This document shows, in pieces, positions 7,501 through 16,250 of a stretch of DNA of 64,000 bases. Under the pieces are notes generated by a model. That model was not told the DNA's origin, ran no database searches, and saw only the letters and a list, made by a program, of their open reading frames with translations. Position numbers and translations under genes: made by a program. The stretch's first letter is position 1; the number at the start of each line of letters is the position of its first letter. Source of the DNA: Novosphingobium marinum (GTDB lineage: Bacteria > Pseudomonadota > Alphaproteobacteria > Sphingomonadales > Sphingomonadaceae); assembly GCF_013408095.1 (NCBI RefSeq), contig NZ_JACBZF010000001.1:620001-684000 (forward strand), written 5' to 3'.

Positions 7501-10299
7501 GTGAGCGACGACACCGATACTATCGATTCCCCAGGGCCGGCAGGCGAATTCAGCCGGATCGACATCGTCGATGAAATGAAGACGAGCTATCTCGATTACG
7601 CGATGAGCGTGATCGTGGCCCGGGCGCTGCCCGACGTTCGCGACGGCCTGAAGCCCGTCCATCGCCGTATCCTGTTTGCAAGCCAGGAAGGCGGCTTCGT
7701 CGCCGGCAGGCCCTATCGCAAGTCCGCAAAGATCGTGGGTGACGTGATGGGTAACTATCACCCCCACGGGGATTCGGCGATCTACGATGCACTTGCACGC
7801 ATGACGCAGCCGTGGTCGATGAGGGTCCCCCTGATCGACGGTCAGGGAAATTTCGGGTCGATGGATCCCGATCCGCCAGCCTCGATGCGCTACACCGAAG
7901 CCCGTCTGGCGCGGGTCGCCAACACGCTGCTCGACGATCTCGACAAGGATACCGTCGACTTTCACGACAACTACGACGGTTCGCGGCGGGAGCCGGAAGT
8001 GCTGCCCGCGCGCTTCCCGAACCTTCTCGTCAACGGCGCAGGCGGCATCGCCGTGGGCATGGCTACCAACATCCCGCCGCACAATCTGGGCGAAGTGATC
8101 GATGGTTGCCTTGCCTACATCGAAAATCCTGCAATCACGTCGGAAGAACTTTTCGAGATCATTCCCGGTCCGGACTTTCCGACCGCACCCCTGATCCTCG
8201 GGAAGTCGGGCAGCCGAAGCGCCTACATGACCGGGCGCGGCTCGGTGCTCATGCGGTGCCGGCACGAGATCGAGGAAGGGCGCGGCGATCGCCGCTCGGT
8301 CATCCTGACGTCGATGCCCTATCAGGTCGGAAAGTCCAACCTGGTCGAGAAGATCGCCGAAGCCGCCAAGGAAAAGCGGATCGAGGGGGTCTCGGATATC
8401 CGCGATGAATCGAACCGCGAAGGCGTGCGCGTGGTGATCGATCTCAAACGCGACGCAACGCCGGAGGTCGTGCTCAATCAGCTTTGGCGGCACACCCCTG
8501 CACAGTCGAGTTTCCCTGCCAACATGCTCGCCATTCGCGGCGGAAGGCCCGAAGTCCTCGCCCTGCGCGACATCGTCCAGGCCTTCATCCATTTCCGCGA
8601 ACAGGTCATTACCCGGCGGACCAAGTTCGAACTGAACAAGGCGCGCGACAGGGCGCATATCTTGCTTGGACTCGTCGTAGCGGTTTCGAATCTCGACGAG
8701 GTCGTGGCGATGATCCGCGGGTCGTCGAATCCGCAGGAGGCGCGCGCCAAGCTGCTCGGCAAGGAATGGCCGATCGGCGACATTGCACAGTACATCCGGC
8801 TCGTAGAGGCCATCGAGCCGACCGACGAACAGGAAGGCGGAACGTACAAGCTATCCGAGGCGCAAGTGAAGGCGATCCTCGAATTGCGCCTTCACCGGCT
8901 GACCGCCCTCGGTCGCGACGAGATCGGCGACGAGCTGAAGGAACTGGCCGAGGCGATCGCCGGCTACCTCGCCATCCTCGCGGACCGGGCGAAGCTCTAC
9001 GCGGTCATGCGCGACGAACTCGTCGAGGTGAAGGACAGCTACGCAACACCCCGCGTGTCGGAGATCACCGGAGCCATCGAGGGGATCGAGGACGAGGACC
9101 TGATCGAGCGCGACGACATGGTCGTGACCGTGACGATGGACGGTTACATCAAGCGCACGCCGCTTTCGACGTTCCGCGCCCAGCATCGCGGCGGCAAGGG
9201 TCGAGCGGGCATGGCGACGAAGGACGAAGACGCCATCAGCGACATGTTCGTCACCAGCACGCACAACCCGGTGCTGTTTTTCTCCACCTCCGGCAAGGTC
9301 TATCGGCTCAAGGTCTGGAAGCTTCCGGAGGGAGGCCCCGCGACACGTGGGCGACCGATCGTGAACCTGCTGCCCGCGCTGGAACCGGGTGAAACGATAG
9401 CCACCGTGCTGCCGCTTCCCGAAGACGAAGGCACCTGGGGTGCGCTCCACGTCGTCTTCGCAACTGCGAAGGGCAGCGTGCGTCGCAACAGCATGGATGC
9501 CTTCACAAACGTTCCGTCGAACGGCAAGTTCGCAATGCGTTTCGAGGACCCGGAAGCCGATCGCCTGATCGGAGTACAGCTTCTCGATGCGAACGACGAC
9601 GTCCTGCTGGCATCCCGGCAAGGCAAGGCGATCCGCTTCGCCGGCGACGACGTGCGCGAATTCCAGTCGCGAACCTCCACAGGCGTGCGCGGCATGATGC
9701 TCAGGGACGGGGACGAGGTCGTTTCGCTCTCGATCCTTCACCGGGTCGGCACGACGCCCGAAGAGCGTGAGAAGTACCTTCGTTTTGCTCCGTGGAAAGG
9801 CGAGAAGGAAGGCGAGTGCGAGCTTGCCGCAGATCGCTTCGCTGAGCTCGCCGAGGGTGAACAGTTCATCCTTACCGTTTGTGCAAACGGTTATGGCAAG
9901 ATTTCATCTGCGTACGAGTACCGCCGCATCGGACGTGGCGGCCAGGGCATCGTCAACATCGACAATATCGATCGCAATGGCCCGGTCGTGGCCAGCTTCG
10001 CCGCGACGAAGGAAGACGAGCTCATGCTTGTCACCGATCAGGCCAAGTTGATCCGTATCAGTCTCGATTCGCTGCGCGTGATCGGGCGTAACAGTGCAGG
10101 CGTCCGGCTTTTCGATGTCTCGCCCGGTGAGCAGGTCGTGAGCGCCGTGCGCATTGACGACACCGCCTCTCCCGAAAACGACGCCGAGGAAGCGATCATC
10201 GAGGAGCGGGTCGGCAAGGATGCGCCCGAAGCGACCATCCCCACGACACAGGACAGGGACGACCCTCCACCGACCGACATCGTGGGCGATGAGGACTGA
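7501..10299 (+). CDS. gyrA: DNA gyrase subunit A
   Basis: Breakage-reunion subunit of gyrase, which introduces negative supercoils with GyrB. The 932-residue protein has the N-terminal winged-helix/tower region with the catalytic Tyr131 in MRYTEARLA. The quinolone region [10 protein letters not shown] carries Ser92 and Asp96, the residues found in quinolone-sensitive enzymes (E. coli 83 and 87). The C-terminal DNA-wrapping beta-pinwheel begins with the GyrA box QHRGGKG at 561-567. That box distinguishes it from ParC. The start codon is GTG with only a weak purine stretch upstream. Its stop lies two bases from the stop of a convergent membrane-protein gene. An acidic tail (NDAEEAI) ends the protein. 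Confidence 0.97.
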   Translation: MSDDTDTIDSPGPAGEFSRIDIVDEMKTSYLDYAMSVIVARALPDVRDGLKPVHRRILFASQEGGFVAGRPYRKSAKIVGDVMGNYHPHGDSAIYDALARMTQPWSMRVPLIDGQGNFGSMDPDPPASMRYTEARLARVANTLLDDLDKDTVDFHDNYDGSRREPEVLPARFPNLLVNGAGGIAVGMATNIPPHNLGEVIDGCLAYIENPAITSEELFEIIPGPDFPTAPLILGKSGSRSAYMTGRGSVLMRCRHEIEEGRGDRRSVILTSMPYQVGKSNLVEKIAEAAKEKRIEGVSDIRDESNREGVRVVIDLKRDATPEVVLNQLWRHTPAQSSFPANMLAIRGGRPEVLALRDIVQAFIHFREQVITRRTKFELNKARDRAHILLGLVVAVSNLDEVVAMIRGSSNPQEARAKLLGKEWPIGDIAQYIRLVEAIEPTDEQEGGTYKLSEAQVKAILELRLHRLTALGRDEIGDELKELAEAIAGYLAILADRAKLYAVMRDELVEVKDSYATPRVSEITGAIEGIEDEDLIERDDMVVTVTMDGYIKRTPLSTFRAQHRGGKGRAGMATKDEDAISDMFVTSTHNPVLFFSTSGKVYRLKVWKLPEGGPATRGRPIVNLLPALEPGETIATVLPLPEDEGTWGALHVVFATAKGSVRRNSMDAFTNVPSNGKFAMRFEDPEADRLIGVQLLDANDDVLLASRQGKAIRFAGDDVREFQSRTSTGVRGMMLRDGDEVVSLSILHRVGTTPEEREKYLRFAPWKGEKEGECELAADRFAELAEGEQFILTVCANGYGKISSAYEYRRIGRGGQGIVNIDNIDRNGPVVASFAATKEDELMLVTDQAKLIRISLDSLRVIGRNSAGVRLFDVSPGEQVVSAVRIDDTASPENDAEEAIIEERVGKDAPEATIPTTQDRDDPPPTDIVGDED

Positions 10300-10301
10300 C
10301 T

Positions 10302-10970
10302 TCAGTTGTGCGGGCGCCCGCTCCATTGGCGCAGCGTCTGGATCATGCCGGTGCATATGAGGAACATGCCGGCGTAGAAGAGCGGCCAGGCGATGCGGAT
10401 GCCCGTCGCGCCGTAGGACAGCGGCCCTTCCCCGGCAAATGCCACAAGCTGGGACAGCACGACCAGTACCGCACCCGTTCCAACCCGGTATCGCGGGAAT
10501 GCACTGGCCCACGCCGCCGCTCCCGTCCCTCCGATAACGATGCCGTAGCTTGCAAGCGTCCAGGCAAGGTCTCGATCCGCAGGGACGAACCAGAAGATTG
10601 CCGGCACCAGAAGCAGCAACGCGGTGGCGGCAGCCTTCTGGGTGGCCGTAAGTCGCTCTCGTGGATTCCTGAGGAAGAGGCCGATGAGTAACGCGAAGCC
10701 TACGACGTGCGCCAGAAGCCCGGGATAGAGCCAGAAATCCATGCTCATCGTTCCGATGCCGGAGAATATCATTCCGCCTGCGACAAGCCTTGCACCGCTG
10801 CCCGGAAAGCGCAGCAGGGCATAGATCGCGAGCATCGCGAAAGGCGCGCCTTTCAGCGCGATGAGATAAAGGCCTGGAAAGTCGCTTTCAGCAAGCAGCC
10901 AGTAGGCAAGCGCCGCCACGACACTGCCAAGCAGCCAGGGCCGCCGTTCGGCCAGAGCTCGTTTTGACAT
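10302..10970 (-). CDS. YhhN/TMEM86-family integral membrane protein
   Basis: A 222-residue protein made almost entirely of about eight hydrophobic helices. The overall layout, with a short polar N-terminus, a helix containing [13 protein letters not shown] and a final [16 protein letters not shown] segment, resembles the YhhN family, whose animal members are lysoplasmalogenases acting on vinyl-ether lysolipids. The bacterial activity is largely untested and I assign only the family. It is monocistronic, convergent with gyrA and divergent from trmFO, with about 70 bases between the two starts. Confidence 0.62.
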   Translation of the reverse strand: MSKRALAERRPWLLGSVVAALAYWLLAESDFPGLYLIALKGAPFAMLAIYALLRFPGSGARLVAGGMIFSGIGTMSMDFWLYPGLLAHVVGFALLIGLFLRNPRERLTATQKAAATALLLLVPAIFWFVPADRDLAWTLASYGIVIGGTGAAAWASAFPRYRVGTGAVLVVLSQLVAFAGEGPLSYGATGIRIAWPLFYAGMFLICTGMIQTLRQWSGRPHN

Positions 10971-11038
10971 CGTCGATCCCCCCTTCCCGTCCTGCTAGGC
11001 CTTGTCCGACACCCCTTACAAGCATTAGGCGCATTGCA

Positions 11039-12373
11039 ATGAGCCATGACGTTCACATTATCGGCGGCGGCCTCGCTGGGAGCGAGGCGGCCTGGCAACT
11101 CGCCCGGCGGGGTTTGCGCGTCAGGCTCTCAGAGATGCGGGGCACCGGGGAGCGCACGCCTGCCCATCAGGGTGATGGCCTCGCAGAGCTGGTTTGCTCG
11201 AACAGTTTCCGCTCGGACGATGCCGAGAAGAACGCGGTTGGGCTGCTCCACCAGGAAATGCGCGAATGCGGTTCGCTGATCATGGCGGCGGCCGAGGTGG
11301 CCCGCGTTCCGGCTGGTTCCGCGCTCGCCGTCGATCGGGACGTGTTTTCCGCCGAAGTGGAGAAGCGACTCAATGCCCTCCCGACCCTCGAAGTCGTTCG
11401 TGAAAGGGTGGACCACCTGCCCGATGCCGGCCTTACCATCGTCGCGACCGGACCGCTCACGGCACAAGCGCTCGCCGCGAGCATAGGCGTTGCTACGGGC
11501 AAGGACAGCCTCGCGTTCTTCGATGCCATCGCACCGATCGTTTACCGCGACACCATCGACATGGACATCTGCTGGATGGCTTCGCGCTGGGATAAGGGCG
11601 ATACCAGGGATTACATCAATTGCCCGATGGACAAGGAGCAGTACCTCGCCTTTCGCGAAGGCCTGCTTGCCGGCGAAAAGACCACGTTCAAGGAGTGGGA
11701 AGCGAGCACGCCCTATTTCGAAGGGTGCATGCCGATCGAGGTGATGGCCGAACGTGGCGAGAACACGCTGCGCTATGGCCCCATGAAGCCTGTGGGGCTC
11801 GACAATCCGCGCACCGGACGCTGGCCTTACGCCGTCGTGCAGCTTCGTCAGGACAACAAGCTGGGTACGCTGTGGAACATGGTGGGGTTCCAGACCAAGC
11901 TGAAGCATGGCGAGCAGGTTCGGCTGTTCCGCACAATCCCAGGCCTCGAAATTGCAGAATTCGCGCGTCTGGGAGGTTTGCATCGCAACACGTTCCTCAA
12001 CTCTCCGCAGTTGCTGGACCGCCAATTTCGACTGAAGTCCGCCTCGCATGTCCGCTTTGCCGGTCAGATCACGGGTTGCGAGGGATATGTCGAAAGCGCT
12101 GCCGTCGGGCTGATGGCTGGGCTCATGACGGCGGCGGAGCTTTCGGGCTCGTTCTGGCGCGCGCCGCCACCGACGACGGCAATGGGCGCCCTGCTCTCAC
12201 ACATAACCGGCGATGCAGAGGCAGACGACTATCAGCCCATGAACGTGAACTTCGGCCTGTTTCCACCCCTGCCCGACGTGAAGAAAAAACAGCGCAAGGA
12301 AGCCTATACCTCGCGCGCGAAGCAAGACCTGGGCGCCTGGCTCCCTACGATTTCTTCTCCCGCGCAGGTCTGA
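11039..12373 (+). CDS. trmFO: Folate-dependent tRNA(U54) methyltransferase TrmFO
   Basis: FAD- and methylenetetrahydrofolate-dependent enzyme forming ribothymidine at position 54 of tRNA. The 444-residue protein opens with the FAD-binding [16 protein letters not shown]. It has the two cysteines known to matter in the family: Cys53 in [11 protein letters not shown] and Cys230 in [26 protein letters not shown] closes the protein. The ATG at 11039 puts the Rossmann loop at residues 9-16; the longer open frame upstream has no family support. The stop is one base from that of the convergent EF-hand gene. The family is related to GidA but lacks its longer C-terminus. Confidence 0.95.
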   Translation: MSHDVHIIGGGLAGSEAAWQLARRGLRVRLSEMRGTGERTPAHQGDGLAELVCSNSFRSDDAEKNAVGLLHQEMRECGSLIMAAAEVARVPAGSALAVDRDVFSAEVEKRLNALPTLEVVRERVDHLPDAGLTIVATGPLTAQALAASIGVATGKDSLAFFDAIAPIVYRDTIDMDICWMASRWDKGDTRDYINCPMDKEQYLAFREGLLAGEKTTFKEWEASTPYFEGCMPIEVMAERGENTLRYGPMKPVGLDNPRTGRWPYAVVQLRQDNKLGTLWNMVGFQTKLKHGEQVRLFRTIPGLEIAEFARLGGLHRNTFLNSPQLLDRQFRLKSASHVRFAGQITGCEGYVESAAVGLMAGLMTAAELSGSFWRAPPPTTAMGALLSHITGDAEADDYQPMNVNFGLFPPLPDVKKKQRKEAYTSRAKQDLGAWLPTISSPAQV

Positions 12374-12374
12374 C

Positions 12375-12845
12375 CTAGCAGCGGCAGGACGGCTTCCTGG
12401 TCCGCCGTTTCGGACGGGTAGTCGCGAACTCATCCGGTGTCAGCGAGAGGTCTCCGTCGGCGTCGGCCTCTGCGAACTTGCTGCCGGTCGCGATCGCCCA
12501 TTCCTCGAACGTCAGCAGGTTGTTGCCGTCCGTATCCAGGCGCTTGAACGAGGACGTCCGGCGCGACATCATCTCGTTGCGGGTGATCCGTCCGTCGCTG
12601 TCACGGTCATAACTGGCAAAGCGCCGCTGCTCGCGGGTCAGCTCGGTAGCTTCCGGCGGCGCCGGTCCGACTAGATCCGCCACATCCGCGCTGGGCAGTG
12701 CATCGGGAGCATTGCGGCTTGCGGATGCGACGTCTTCGGGCGGCGGCGGTAGCCCGACCTCGGTCGCGGCGCGTCCCTGCCACCAGAACACACCGGCAGC
12801 GACAAGGAGGAGCGCGGAAAGCGCGCCCAGCAGTACACGGTTCAT
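12375..12845 (-). CDS. Membrane-anchored or secreted EF-hand protein
   Basis: A 156-residue protein with an N-terminal hydrophobic segment (residues 4-22) that is either an uncleaved anchor or a signal peptide, a Pro/Ala-rich linker, and three EF-hand loops: DRDSDGRITRNE (80-91), DTDGNNLLTFEE (104-115) and DADGDLSLTPDE (128-139). All three keep the Asp/Asn ligands and the final Glu, so Ca2+ binding outside the cytoplasm is likely. The basic tail ends in CRC. I start at ATG 12845 because AAGGGG lies just upstream; a Met eight codons earlier lacks one. Role unknown; possibly calcium buffering or sensing in the periplasm. Confidence 0.8.
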   Translation of the reverse strand: MNRVLLGALSALLLVAAGVFWWQGRAATEVGLPPPPEDVASASRNAPDALPSADVADLVGPAPPEATELTREQRRFASYDRDSDGRITRNEMMSRRTSSFKRLDTDGNNLLTFEEWAIATGSKFAEADADGDLSLTPDEFATTRPKRRTRKPSCRC

Positions 12846-12877
12846 TGCTTGCCCCTTTTGCCCTTCCATTCAGGGGT

Positions 12878-13543
12878 CTAGCGTCCGACCAGTCCGATGC
12901 GCAATGCCTTGAGAAGCGCCGAGGGCGGCAGGTCGTCGAGACTACGCCCGCTGTCCATCGCCTTACGGGCAAGCCCGTGAAGCAGCGCGAGCGGACGCAT
13001 CGCGCGCGGGAGGCGTATCGGACCGAAAGCAGCCTTTCCTGCCAGTTCGCGAAGGGCAACCGTCTCCTCTGGCGCGCTCACCCGCGAAAGCAGATCGGCA
13101 AGCGCCCATTCCCGCCCGGCCACTTTGCATTCTTCCCTGGCATCGTCGGCACCAAGGAGGATGGCGAGTGCGCCGAAAGCGTCGCCGCGAGCGGATGCAA
13201 GCGCCGAGAAATCGTTTGCCGGCAGCGGCCCTTCCCCGGCCAGATGCTCCCATCCGTCGACAAGGCCTCCGAGCGCTCGGGCCTGCTCCCGCCAGGCCTT
13301 CAGGGTCGCCAGGAGCGGCTCGCCTTCGGGCCAGTCGGAAATCGGTTTCGCGAATTGATCGCGCCACCATGCGAGCCTCAACTGCGCCAGCATCGGTTCG
13401 CTAGCTGAGCGGACGATCCCGGCCAGCCGCGCATCCAGCGCCAGCAGCCCAAGCGTTTTCTCCCGAGCTACTTTCGGTGCGTACGAGAGCGCGAGCCGGG
13501 AGAGAACGGGGAGCTCTTCGACAGAGGGATACACGTCGCTCAT
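12878..13543 (-). CDS. Squalene/phytoene-synthase-fold protein (NDUFAF6-like)
   Basis: A 221-residue all-helical protein of the squalene/phytoene synthase superfamily, recognised from LRLAWWRDQFAKP (55-67) and a late AFGPIRLPRAMRPLALL helix. It is shorter than true phytoene synthases (about 300 residues), and I find neither of the two Asp-rich DxxxD motifs needed for prenyl diphosphate chemistry. That pattern fits the NDUFAF6-like branch, whose mitochondrial member is a complex I assembly factor, better than a carotenoid enzyme. Non-catalytic assembly function is an inference. It is 32 bases upstream of the EF-hand gene on the same strand, possibly in one operon. Confidence 0.65.
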   Translation of the reverse strand: MSDVYPSVEELPVLSRLALSYAPKVAREKTLGLLALDARLAGIVRSASEPMLAQLRLAWWRDQFAKPISDWPEGEPLLATLKAWREQARALGGLVDGWEHLAGEGPLPANDFSALASARGDAFGALAILLGADDAREECKVAGREWALADLLSRVSAPEETVALRELAGKAAFGPIRLPRAMRPLALLHGLARKAMDSGRSLDDLPPSALLKALRIGLVGR

Positions 13544-13589
13544 GCCGCGGCAACTTTCCGGAGAGCAAAATACTGTTCAGAAATGCGCA

Positions 13590-13604
13590 TTTAGCACCTG
13601 TTAA
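13590..13604. promoter_or_regulatory. CtrA-like box upstream of the Tad-type gene cluster
   Basis: TTTA, seven bases, TTAA (followed by CC) matches the alphaproteobacterial CtrA consensus TTAA-N7-TTAA with one mismatch. It lies about 80 bases before the first Tad-type gene and about 50 before the divergent synthase-fold gene. CtrA controls pilus genes in Caulobacter. Whether it binds here is an inference. Confidence 0.45.
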
Positions 13605-13681
13605 CCGTAATCGTTGGATTCGCGAAAACCAGACCTGCCTATTCCGTGGAAACTCGTAAGGGGCATTTTCGGGAATCGCAT

Positions 13682-15274
13682 ATGTTCGAAAGGCTACGCC
13701 GGATATTGCGCGAGGTACGCTCCGCCCGGAGCGGCAACGCGACGATGATGGTCGCTATCGGCGTTCCCGCGCTGATCGGCGGGTCCGGCCTCGCCGTCGA
13801 CATGTCCCAGTGGTACATGTGGAAGCGCGAACTGCAATATGCCGTGGACCAGGCTGCCCTTGCAGGCGCATTCGCCCGCCTGAGCGAGGATACCGAAGAC
13901 GATTATTCGGACCGGGCGATCCAGGAATTCAGTGCGAACATGGCCGTCGCGTCGGGCGCTGCCACTACGCCCAACGTGATCCTTGCGAACTACAACGGCG
14001 GTTCGAACAACAGCGTCATCGTCCGGGCACAGGTCAGCGACACGCTGCCGTTCTCGAGCTTTGTCACCGGTCGCGGTGTTGTGATCGATGCAACGGCGCA
14101 GGCTTCGTTCCGCCGCGGTGCTCCGTTCACCAGCTGCATCATCGCCGTCGATGACGACGAAGAGGGCGCGATCACCATCGGCGGCAGCGTCAAACTTGCC
14201 GCGCGCTGCGGAATCGCGGCGCTTTCGAACGCGGCAGAAGCCGTAACGATCAACGGCAACCCCGAAGTCGATCCGGGCTGGGTCGTCGCAAGGGGTGGCA
14301 TCGACGACTGGCTGGGTGAAAACACCGATGCCGAGATCCACGAGTATGTCGACGACCTGACCGATCCCTTCGCGGACCTTACTCCCCCGAACGATCCCAC
14401 CGAGAGGACCTACAGCAAGAACCAGGACTGCAAGGGCGGCACCAACACGACGACGACCGGTACCGAGACCACGACCACGACGGTCAACGTCTACACCGGC
14501 GACAAGAAGAACGAGATGACGCTTTACAGCAGCACCGTCGACGGGCCTGTCACGCGAAACGTCAACCGCCCGGCCTACAAGCACGAACAGAGCGGTCAGT
14601 ACACGGTCACCGATACCGACGAGAACTGGGACGATCGCGGCAACAGCCAGTCGCCGCGCTACATCATGACCCAGACGACCACGACCATTGAGAAGAACGT
14701 CACGGTTTCCACGACCAGCCAGTCCGATATCGCCACGATCAATCCCGGAACTTACACCGATTTGACGCTTCAGTGCGACACGGTGCTCAACCCGGGCATC
14801 TACGTCATCGACGGTGGCAATTTCGAAACCAATGCGCAGTACAGCGTTCAGGGCAACGGCGTCATGTTCGTGCTCAAGAACGGCGCGGGCATGCGCATCA
14901 ACGGCGGAGCGTCGATCAACCTTACTGCCATGACCACGAGCCAGCTCCTCAACATCTACGCCGATCCGCCGCTCGACGCGGCTACGGCCAACGGTCTCGA
15001 GGGCATGCTGTTCTTCGAGGATCGCTCGTCCAGCGGCAACAACGGCAACCTGATAGCCGGCAATGCCAACACCGTGCTCAACGGCACGATCTACATGCCG
15101 GTCAGCGCCATGGACTTCCGCGGGACCATCACCGTTACCAGCCAGTGCCTGATGATTGCCGCCAACACGATCAGCCTCCTGGGCAACGTAAACATGGAAA
15201 CCTTCTGCCCGCCGGGTATGTTGGAGGATACCACGATCTCCAGCGGCGCCGGCCAGGTAAGGCTGGTCGCTTGA
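13682..15274 (+). CDS. TadG-like surface protein with beta-helix-like C-terminal region
   Basis: First of six Tad-type genes. The N-terminus has the Tad_N pattern: basic RLRRILREV, then RSGNATMMVAIGVPALIGG as a pilin-like membrane helix (about 18-41), then VDMSQWYMWKRELQYAVDQA. The rest of the 530-residue protein is exported. It contains a Thr-rich low-complexity stretch (about residues 257-272) and a repetitive region rich in Asn, Gly and Thr (about 350-510) that looks like a parallel beta helix. No von Willebrand domain is seen, unlike the second TadG in the cluster. I prefer ATG 13682 over an in-frame GTG at 13646. Its stop overlaps the next gene. Confidence 0.75.
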   Translation: MFERLRRILREVRSARSGNATMMVAIGVPALIGGSGLAVDMSQWYMWKRELQYAVDQAALAGAFARLSEDTEDDYSDRAIQEFSANMAVASGAATTPNVILANYNGGSNNSVIVRAQVSDTLPFSSFVTGRGVVIDATAQASFRRGAPFTSCIIAVDDDEEGAITIGGSVKLAARCGIAALSNAAEAVTINGNPEVDPGWVVARGGIDDWLGENTDAEIHEYVDDLTDPFADLTPPNDPTERTYSKNQDCKGGTNTTTTGTETTTTTVNVYTGDKKNEMTLYSSTVDGPVTRNVNRPAYKHEQSGQYTVTDTDENWDDRGNSQSPRYIMTQTTTTIEKNVTVSTTSQSDIATINPGTYTDLTLQCDTVLNPGIYVIDGGNFETNAQYSVQGNGVMFVLKNGAGMRINGGASINLTAMTTSQLLNIYADPPLDAATANGLEGMLFFEDRSSSGNNGNLIAGNANTVLNGTIYMPVSAMDFRGTITVTSQCLMIAANTISLLGNVNMETFCPPGMLEDTTISSGAGQVRLVA

Positions 15275-15732
15275 CCGCCTTTCCTGCCTTGATCCGGCGG
15301 CTGCGCCAGGACGAGCGCGGCGCAATGGCGATCGAGACTGCGCTCGTCGCGCCCGTGCTGATCCTCATGGCGGTCGGGAGCTTTCAGATCAGCTCGCTCG
15401 TCGCGCGCCAGACCGAATTGCAAAGCGCCGCTGCCGAAGGAGCGGCTATCGGCCTTGCTGCCCCGCCCGAATCGCAAGCCGACCTCAACACCGTGCGCGA
15501 TATCATGAAAGCATCTACCGGCCTCGGAAACGAGGATGTCACGGTGTCGATGGTCTATCGCTGCGGCAACGCGACCGCCCGCGTAACCGACCCGACGTCT
15601 TGCGGAAGCGGCGTGAAGGTGTGGACTTACATGAACATCCGGCTGCAGACGACGTACTCGCCGATCTGGAGCAAGTTCGGCATCGGCTCCGACATCAGCC
15701 TCGACGTCGACCGGGCGGTGCAGATCTCGTGA
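15271..15732 (+). CDS. TadE-like pseudopilin (first)
   Basis: A 153-residue TadE-family protein: short cytoplasmic basic segment, DERGAMAIETALVAPVLILM as the pseudopilin membrane helix with the conserved Glu five residues into the hydrophobic part, and a small exported domain with two cysteines (YRCGNAT, TSCGSG) that probably pair. Translation appears to start at a TTG that overlaps the previous stop as TTGA, with AAGG upstream. The only nearby ATG would remove the basic N-terminus that the family needs. Minor pseudopilins of this family support Flp/Tad pilus assembly or secretion. Confidence 0.78.
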   Translation: MTAFPALIRRLRQDERGAMAIETALVAPVLILMAVGSFQISSLVARQTELQSAAAEGAAIGLAAPPESQADLNTVRDIMKASTGLGNEDVTVSMVYRCGNATARVTDPTSCGSGVKVWTYMNIRLQTTYSPIWSKFGIGSDISLDVDRAVQIS

Positions 15733-16172
15733 TGCGCGTCCCTTCCCTGCTGCGCCGGCTCGCCCGTGACGAGGGCGGATCGACGGCCGTCGAGTTCGGC
15801 CTGCTCGGCACATTCATGATCGCGCTGCTGCTCGGTGTCCTGCAGATCGGGATCGCCATGCAGAACTACAACGCGCTGCGCGGTATCTCCGCCGACGTAT
15901 CGCGCCATGCAGTCGTTCAGTACCAGAATGACAACGAGCTCACGAACACGGAGATCGAGACCTGGGCGCGCGCGCGCGCGACGAACCCGCCCTACGCGCT
16001 TCCGGCCACCGGCATGACCGTTACGGTCACCACTGCAGCCAACCAGCGGGTTACCGGCGCGCTGGAGCTGAACCTGTTCATCCGGACCAAGGTTACGAGC
16101 CTTCTGGAGCTGATCGGCATCGATGACTTCCACATCTCGTATTCGCGACCGATCTTCGTCGTGAACAGCTGA
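15732..16172 (+). CDS. TadE-like pseudopilin (second)
   Basis: A 146-residue TadE-family protein, with DEGGSTAVEFGLLGTFMIAL as the membrane pseudopilin helix containing the conserved Glu, and LGVLQIGIAMQNYNALRG continuing the helix as in type IV-like pilins. The exported part (about 110 residues) has no cysteine. The ATG shares one base with the previous stop (TGATG). A 13-base alternating GC run at 15966-15978 encodes the Arg/Ala segment ARARA. It completes the first G-E-E triplet. About 80 bases containing a TTAACCAT half-site follow before the next TadG-like gene. Confidence 0.8.
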   Translation: MRVPSLLRRLARDEGGSTAVEFGLLGTFMIALLLGVLQIGIAMQNYNALRGISADVSRHAVVQYQNDNELTNTEIETWARARATNPPYALPATGMTVTVTTAANQRVTGALELNLFIRTKVTSLLELIGIDDFHISYSRPIFVVNS

Positions 16173-16250
16173 CGCCCGTCCGGCCAAAAGTGTTTCCAAA
16201 TTAACCATTGCCGTTGAGCAAGCCGTTACGCGCGCGACCTATTGCAGTGG

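Noticed and set aside
7341-7574. Small open frame upstream of gyrA
   Set aside because: It runs into gyrA out of frame, has no ribosome-binding site and an Arg/Gly-rich composition typical of noncoding high-GC DNA.
13694-15325. Antisense open frame of 543 codons opposite the first TadG-like gene
   Set aside because: Low-complexity composition mirroring the Thr/Asn-rich plus-strand gene; overlaps two real genes completely.
15966-15978. Alternating GC run as a phase-variation tract
   Set aside because: It encodes in-frame Arg/Ala residues in an otherwise normal TadE gene, and such runs arise readily in a high-GC genome.
16201-16208. TTAACCAT half-site before the second TadG-like gene
   Set aside because: Only one half of the CtrA consensus matches; the second half seven bases away does not.
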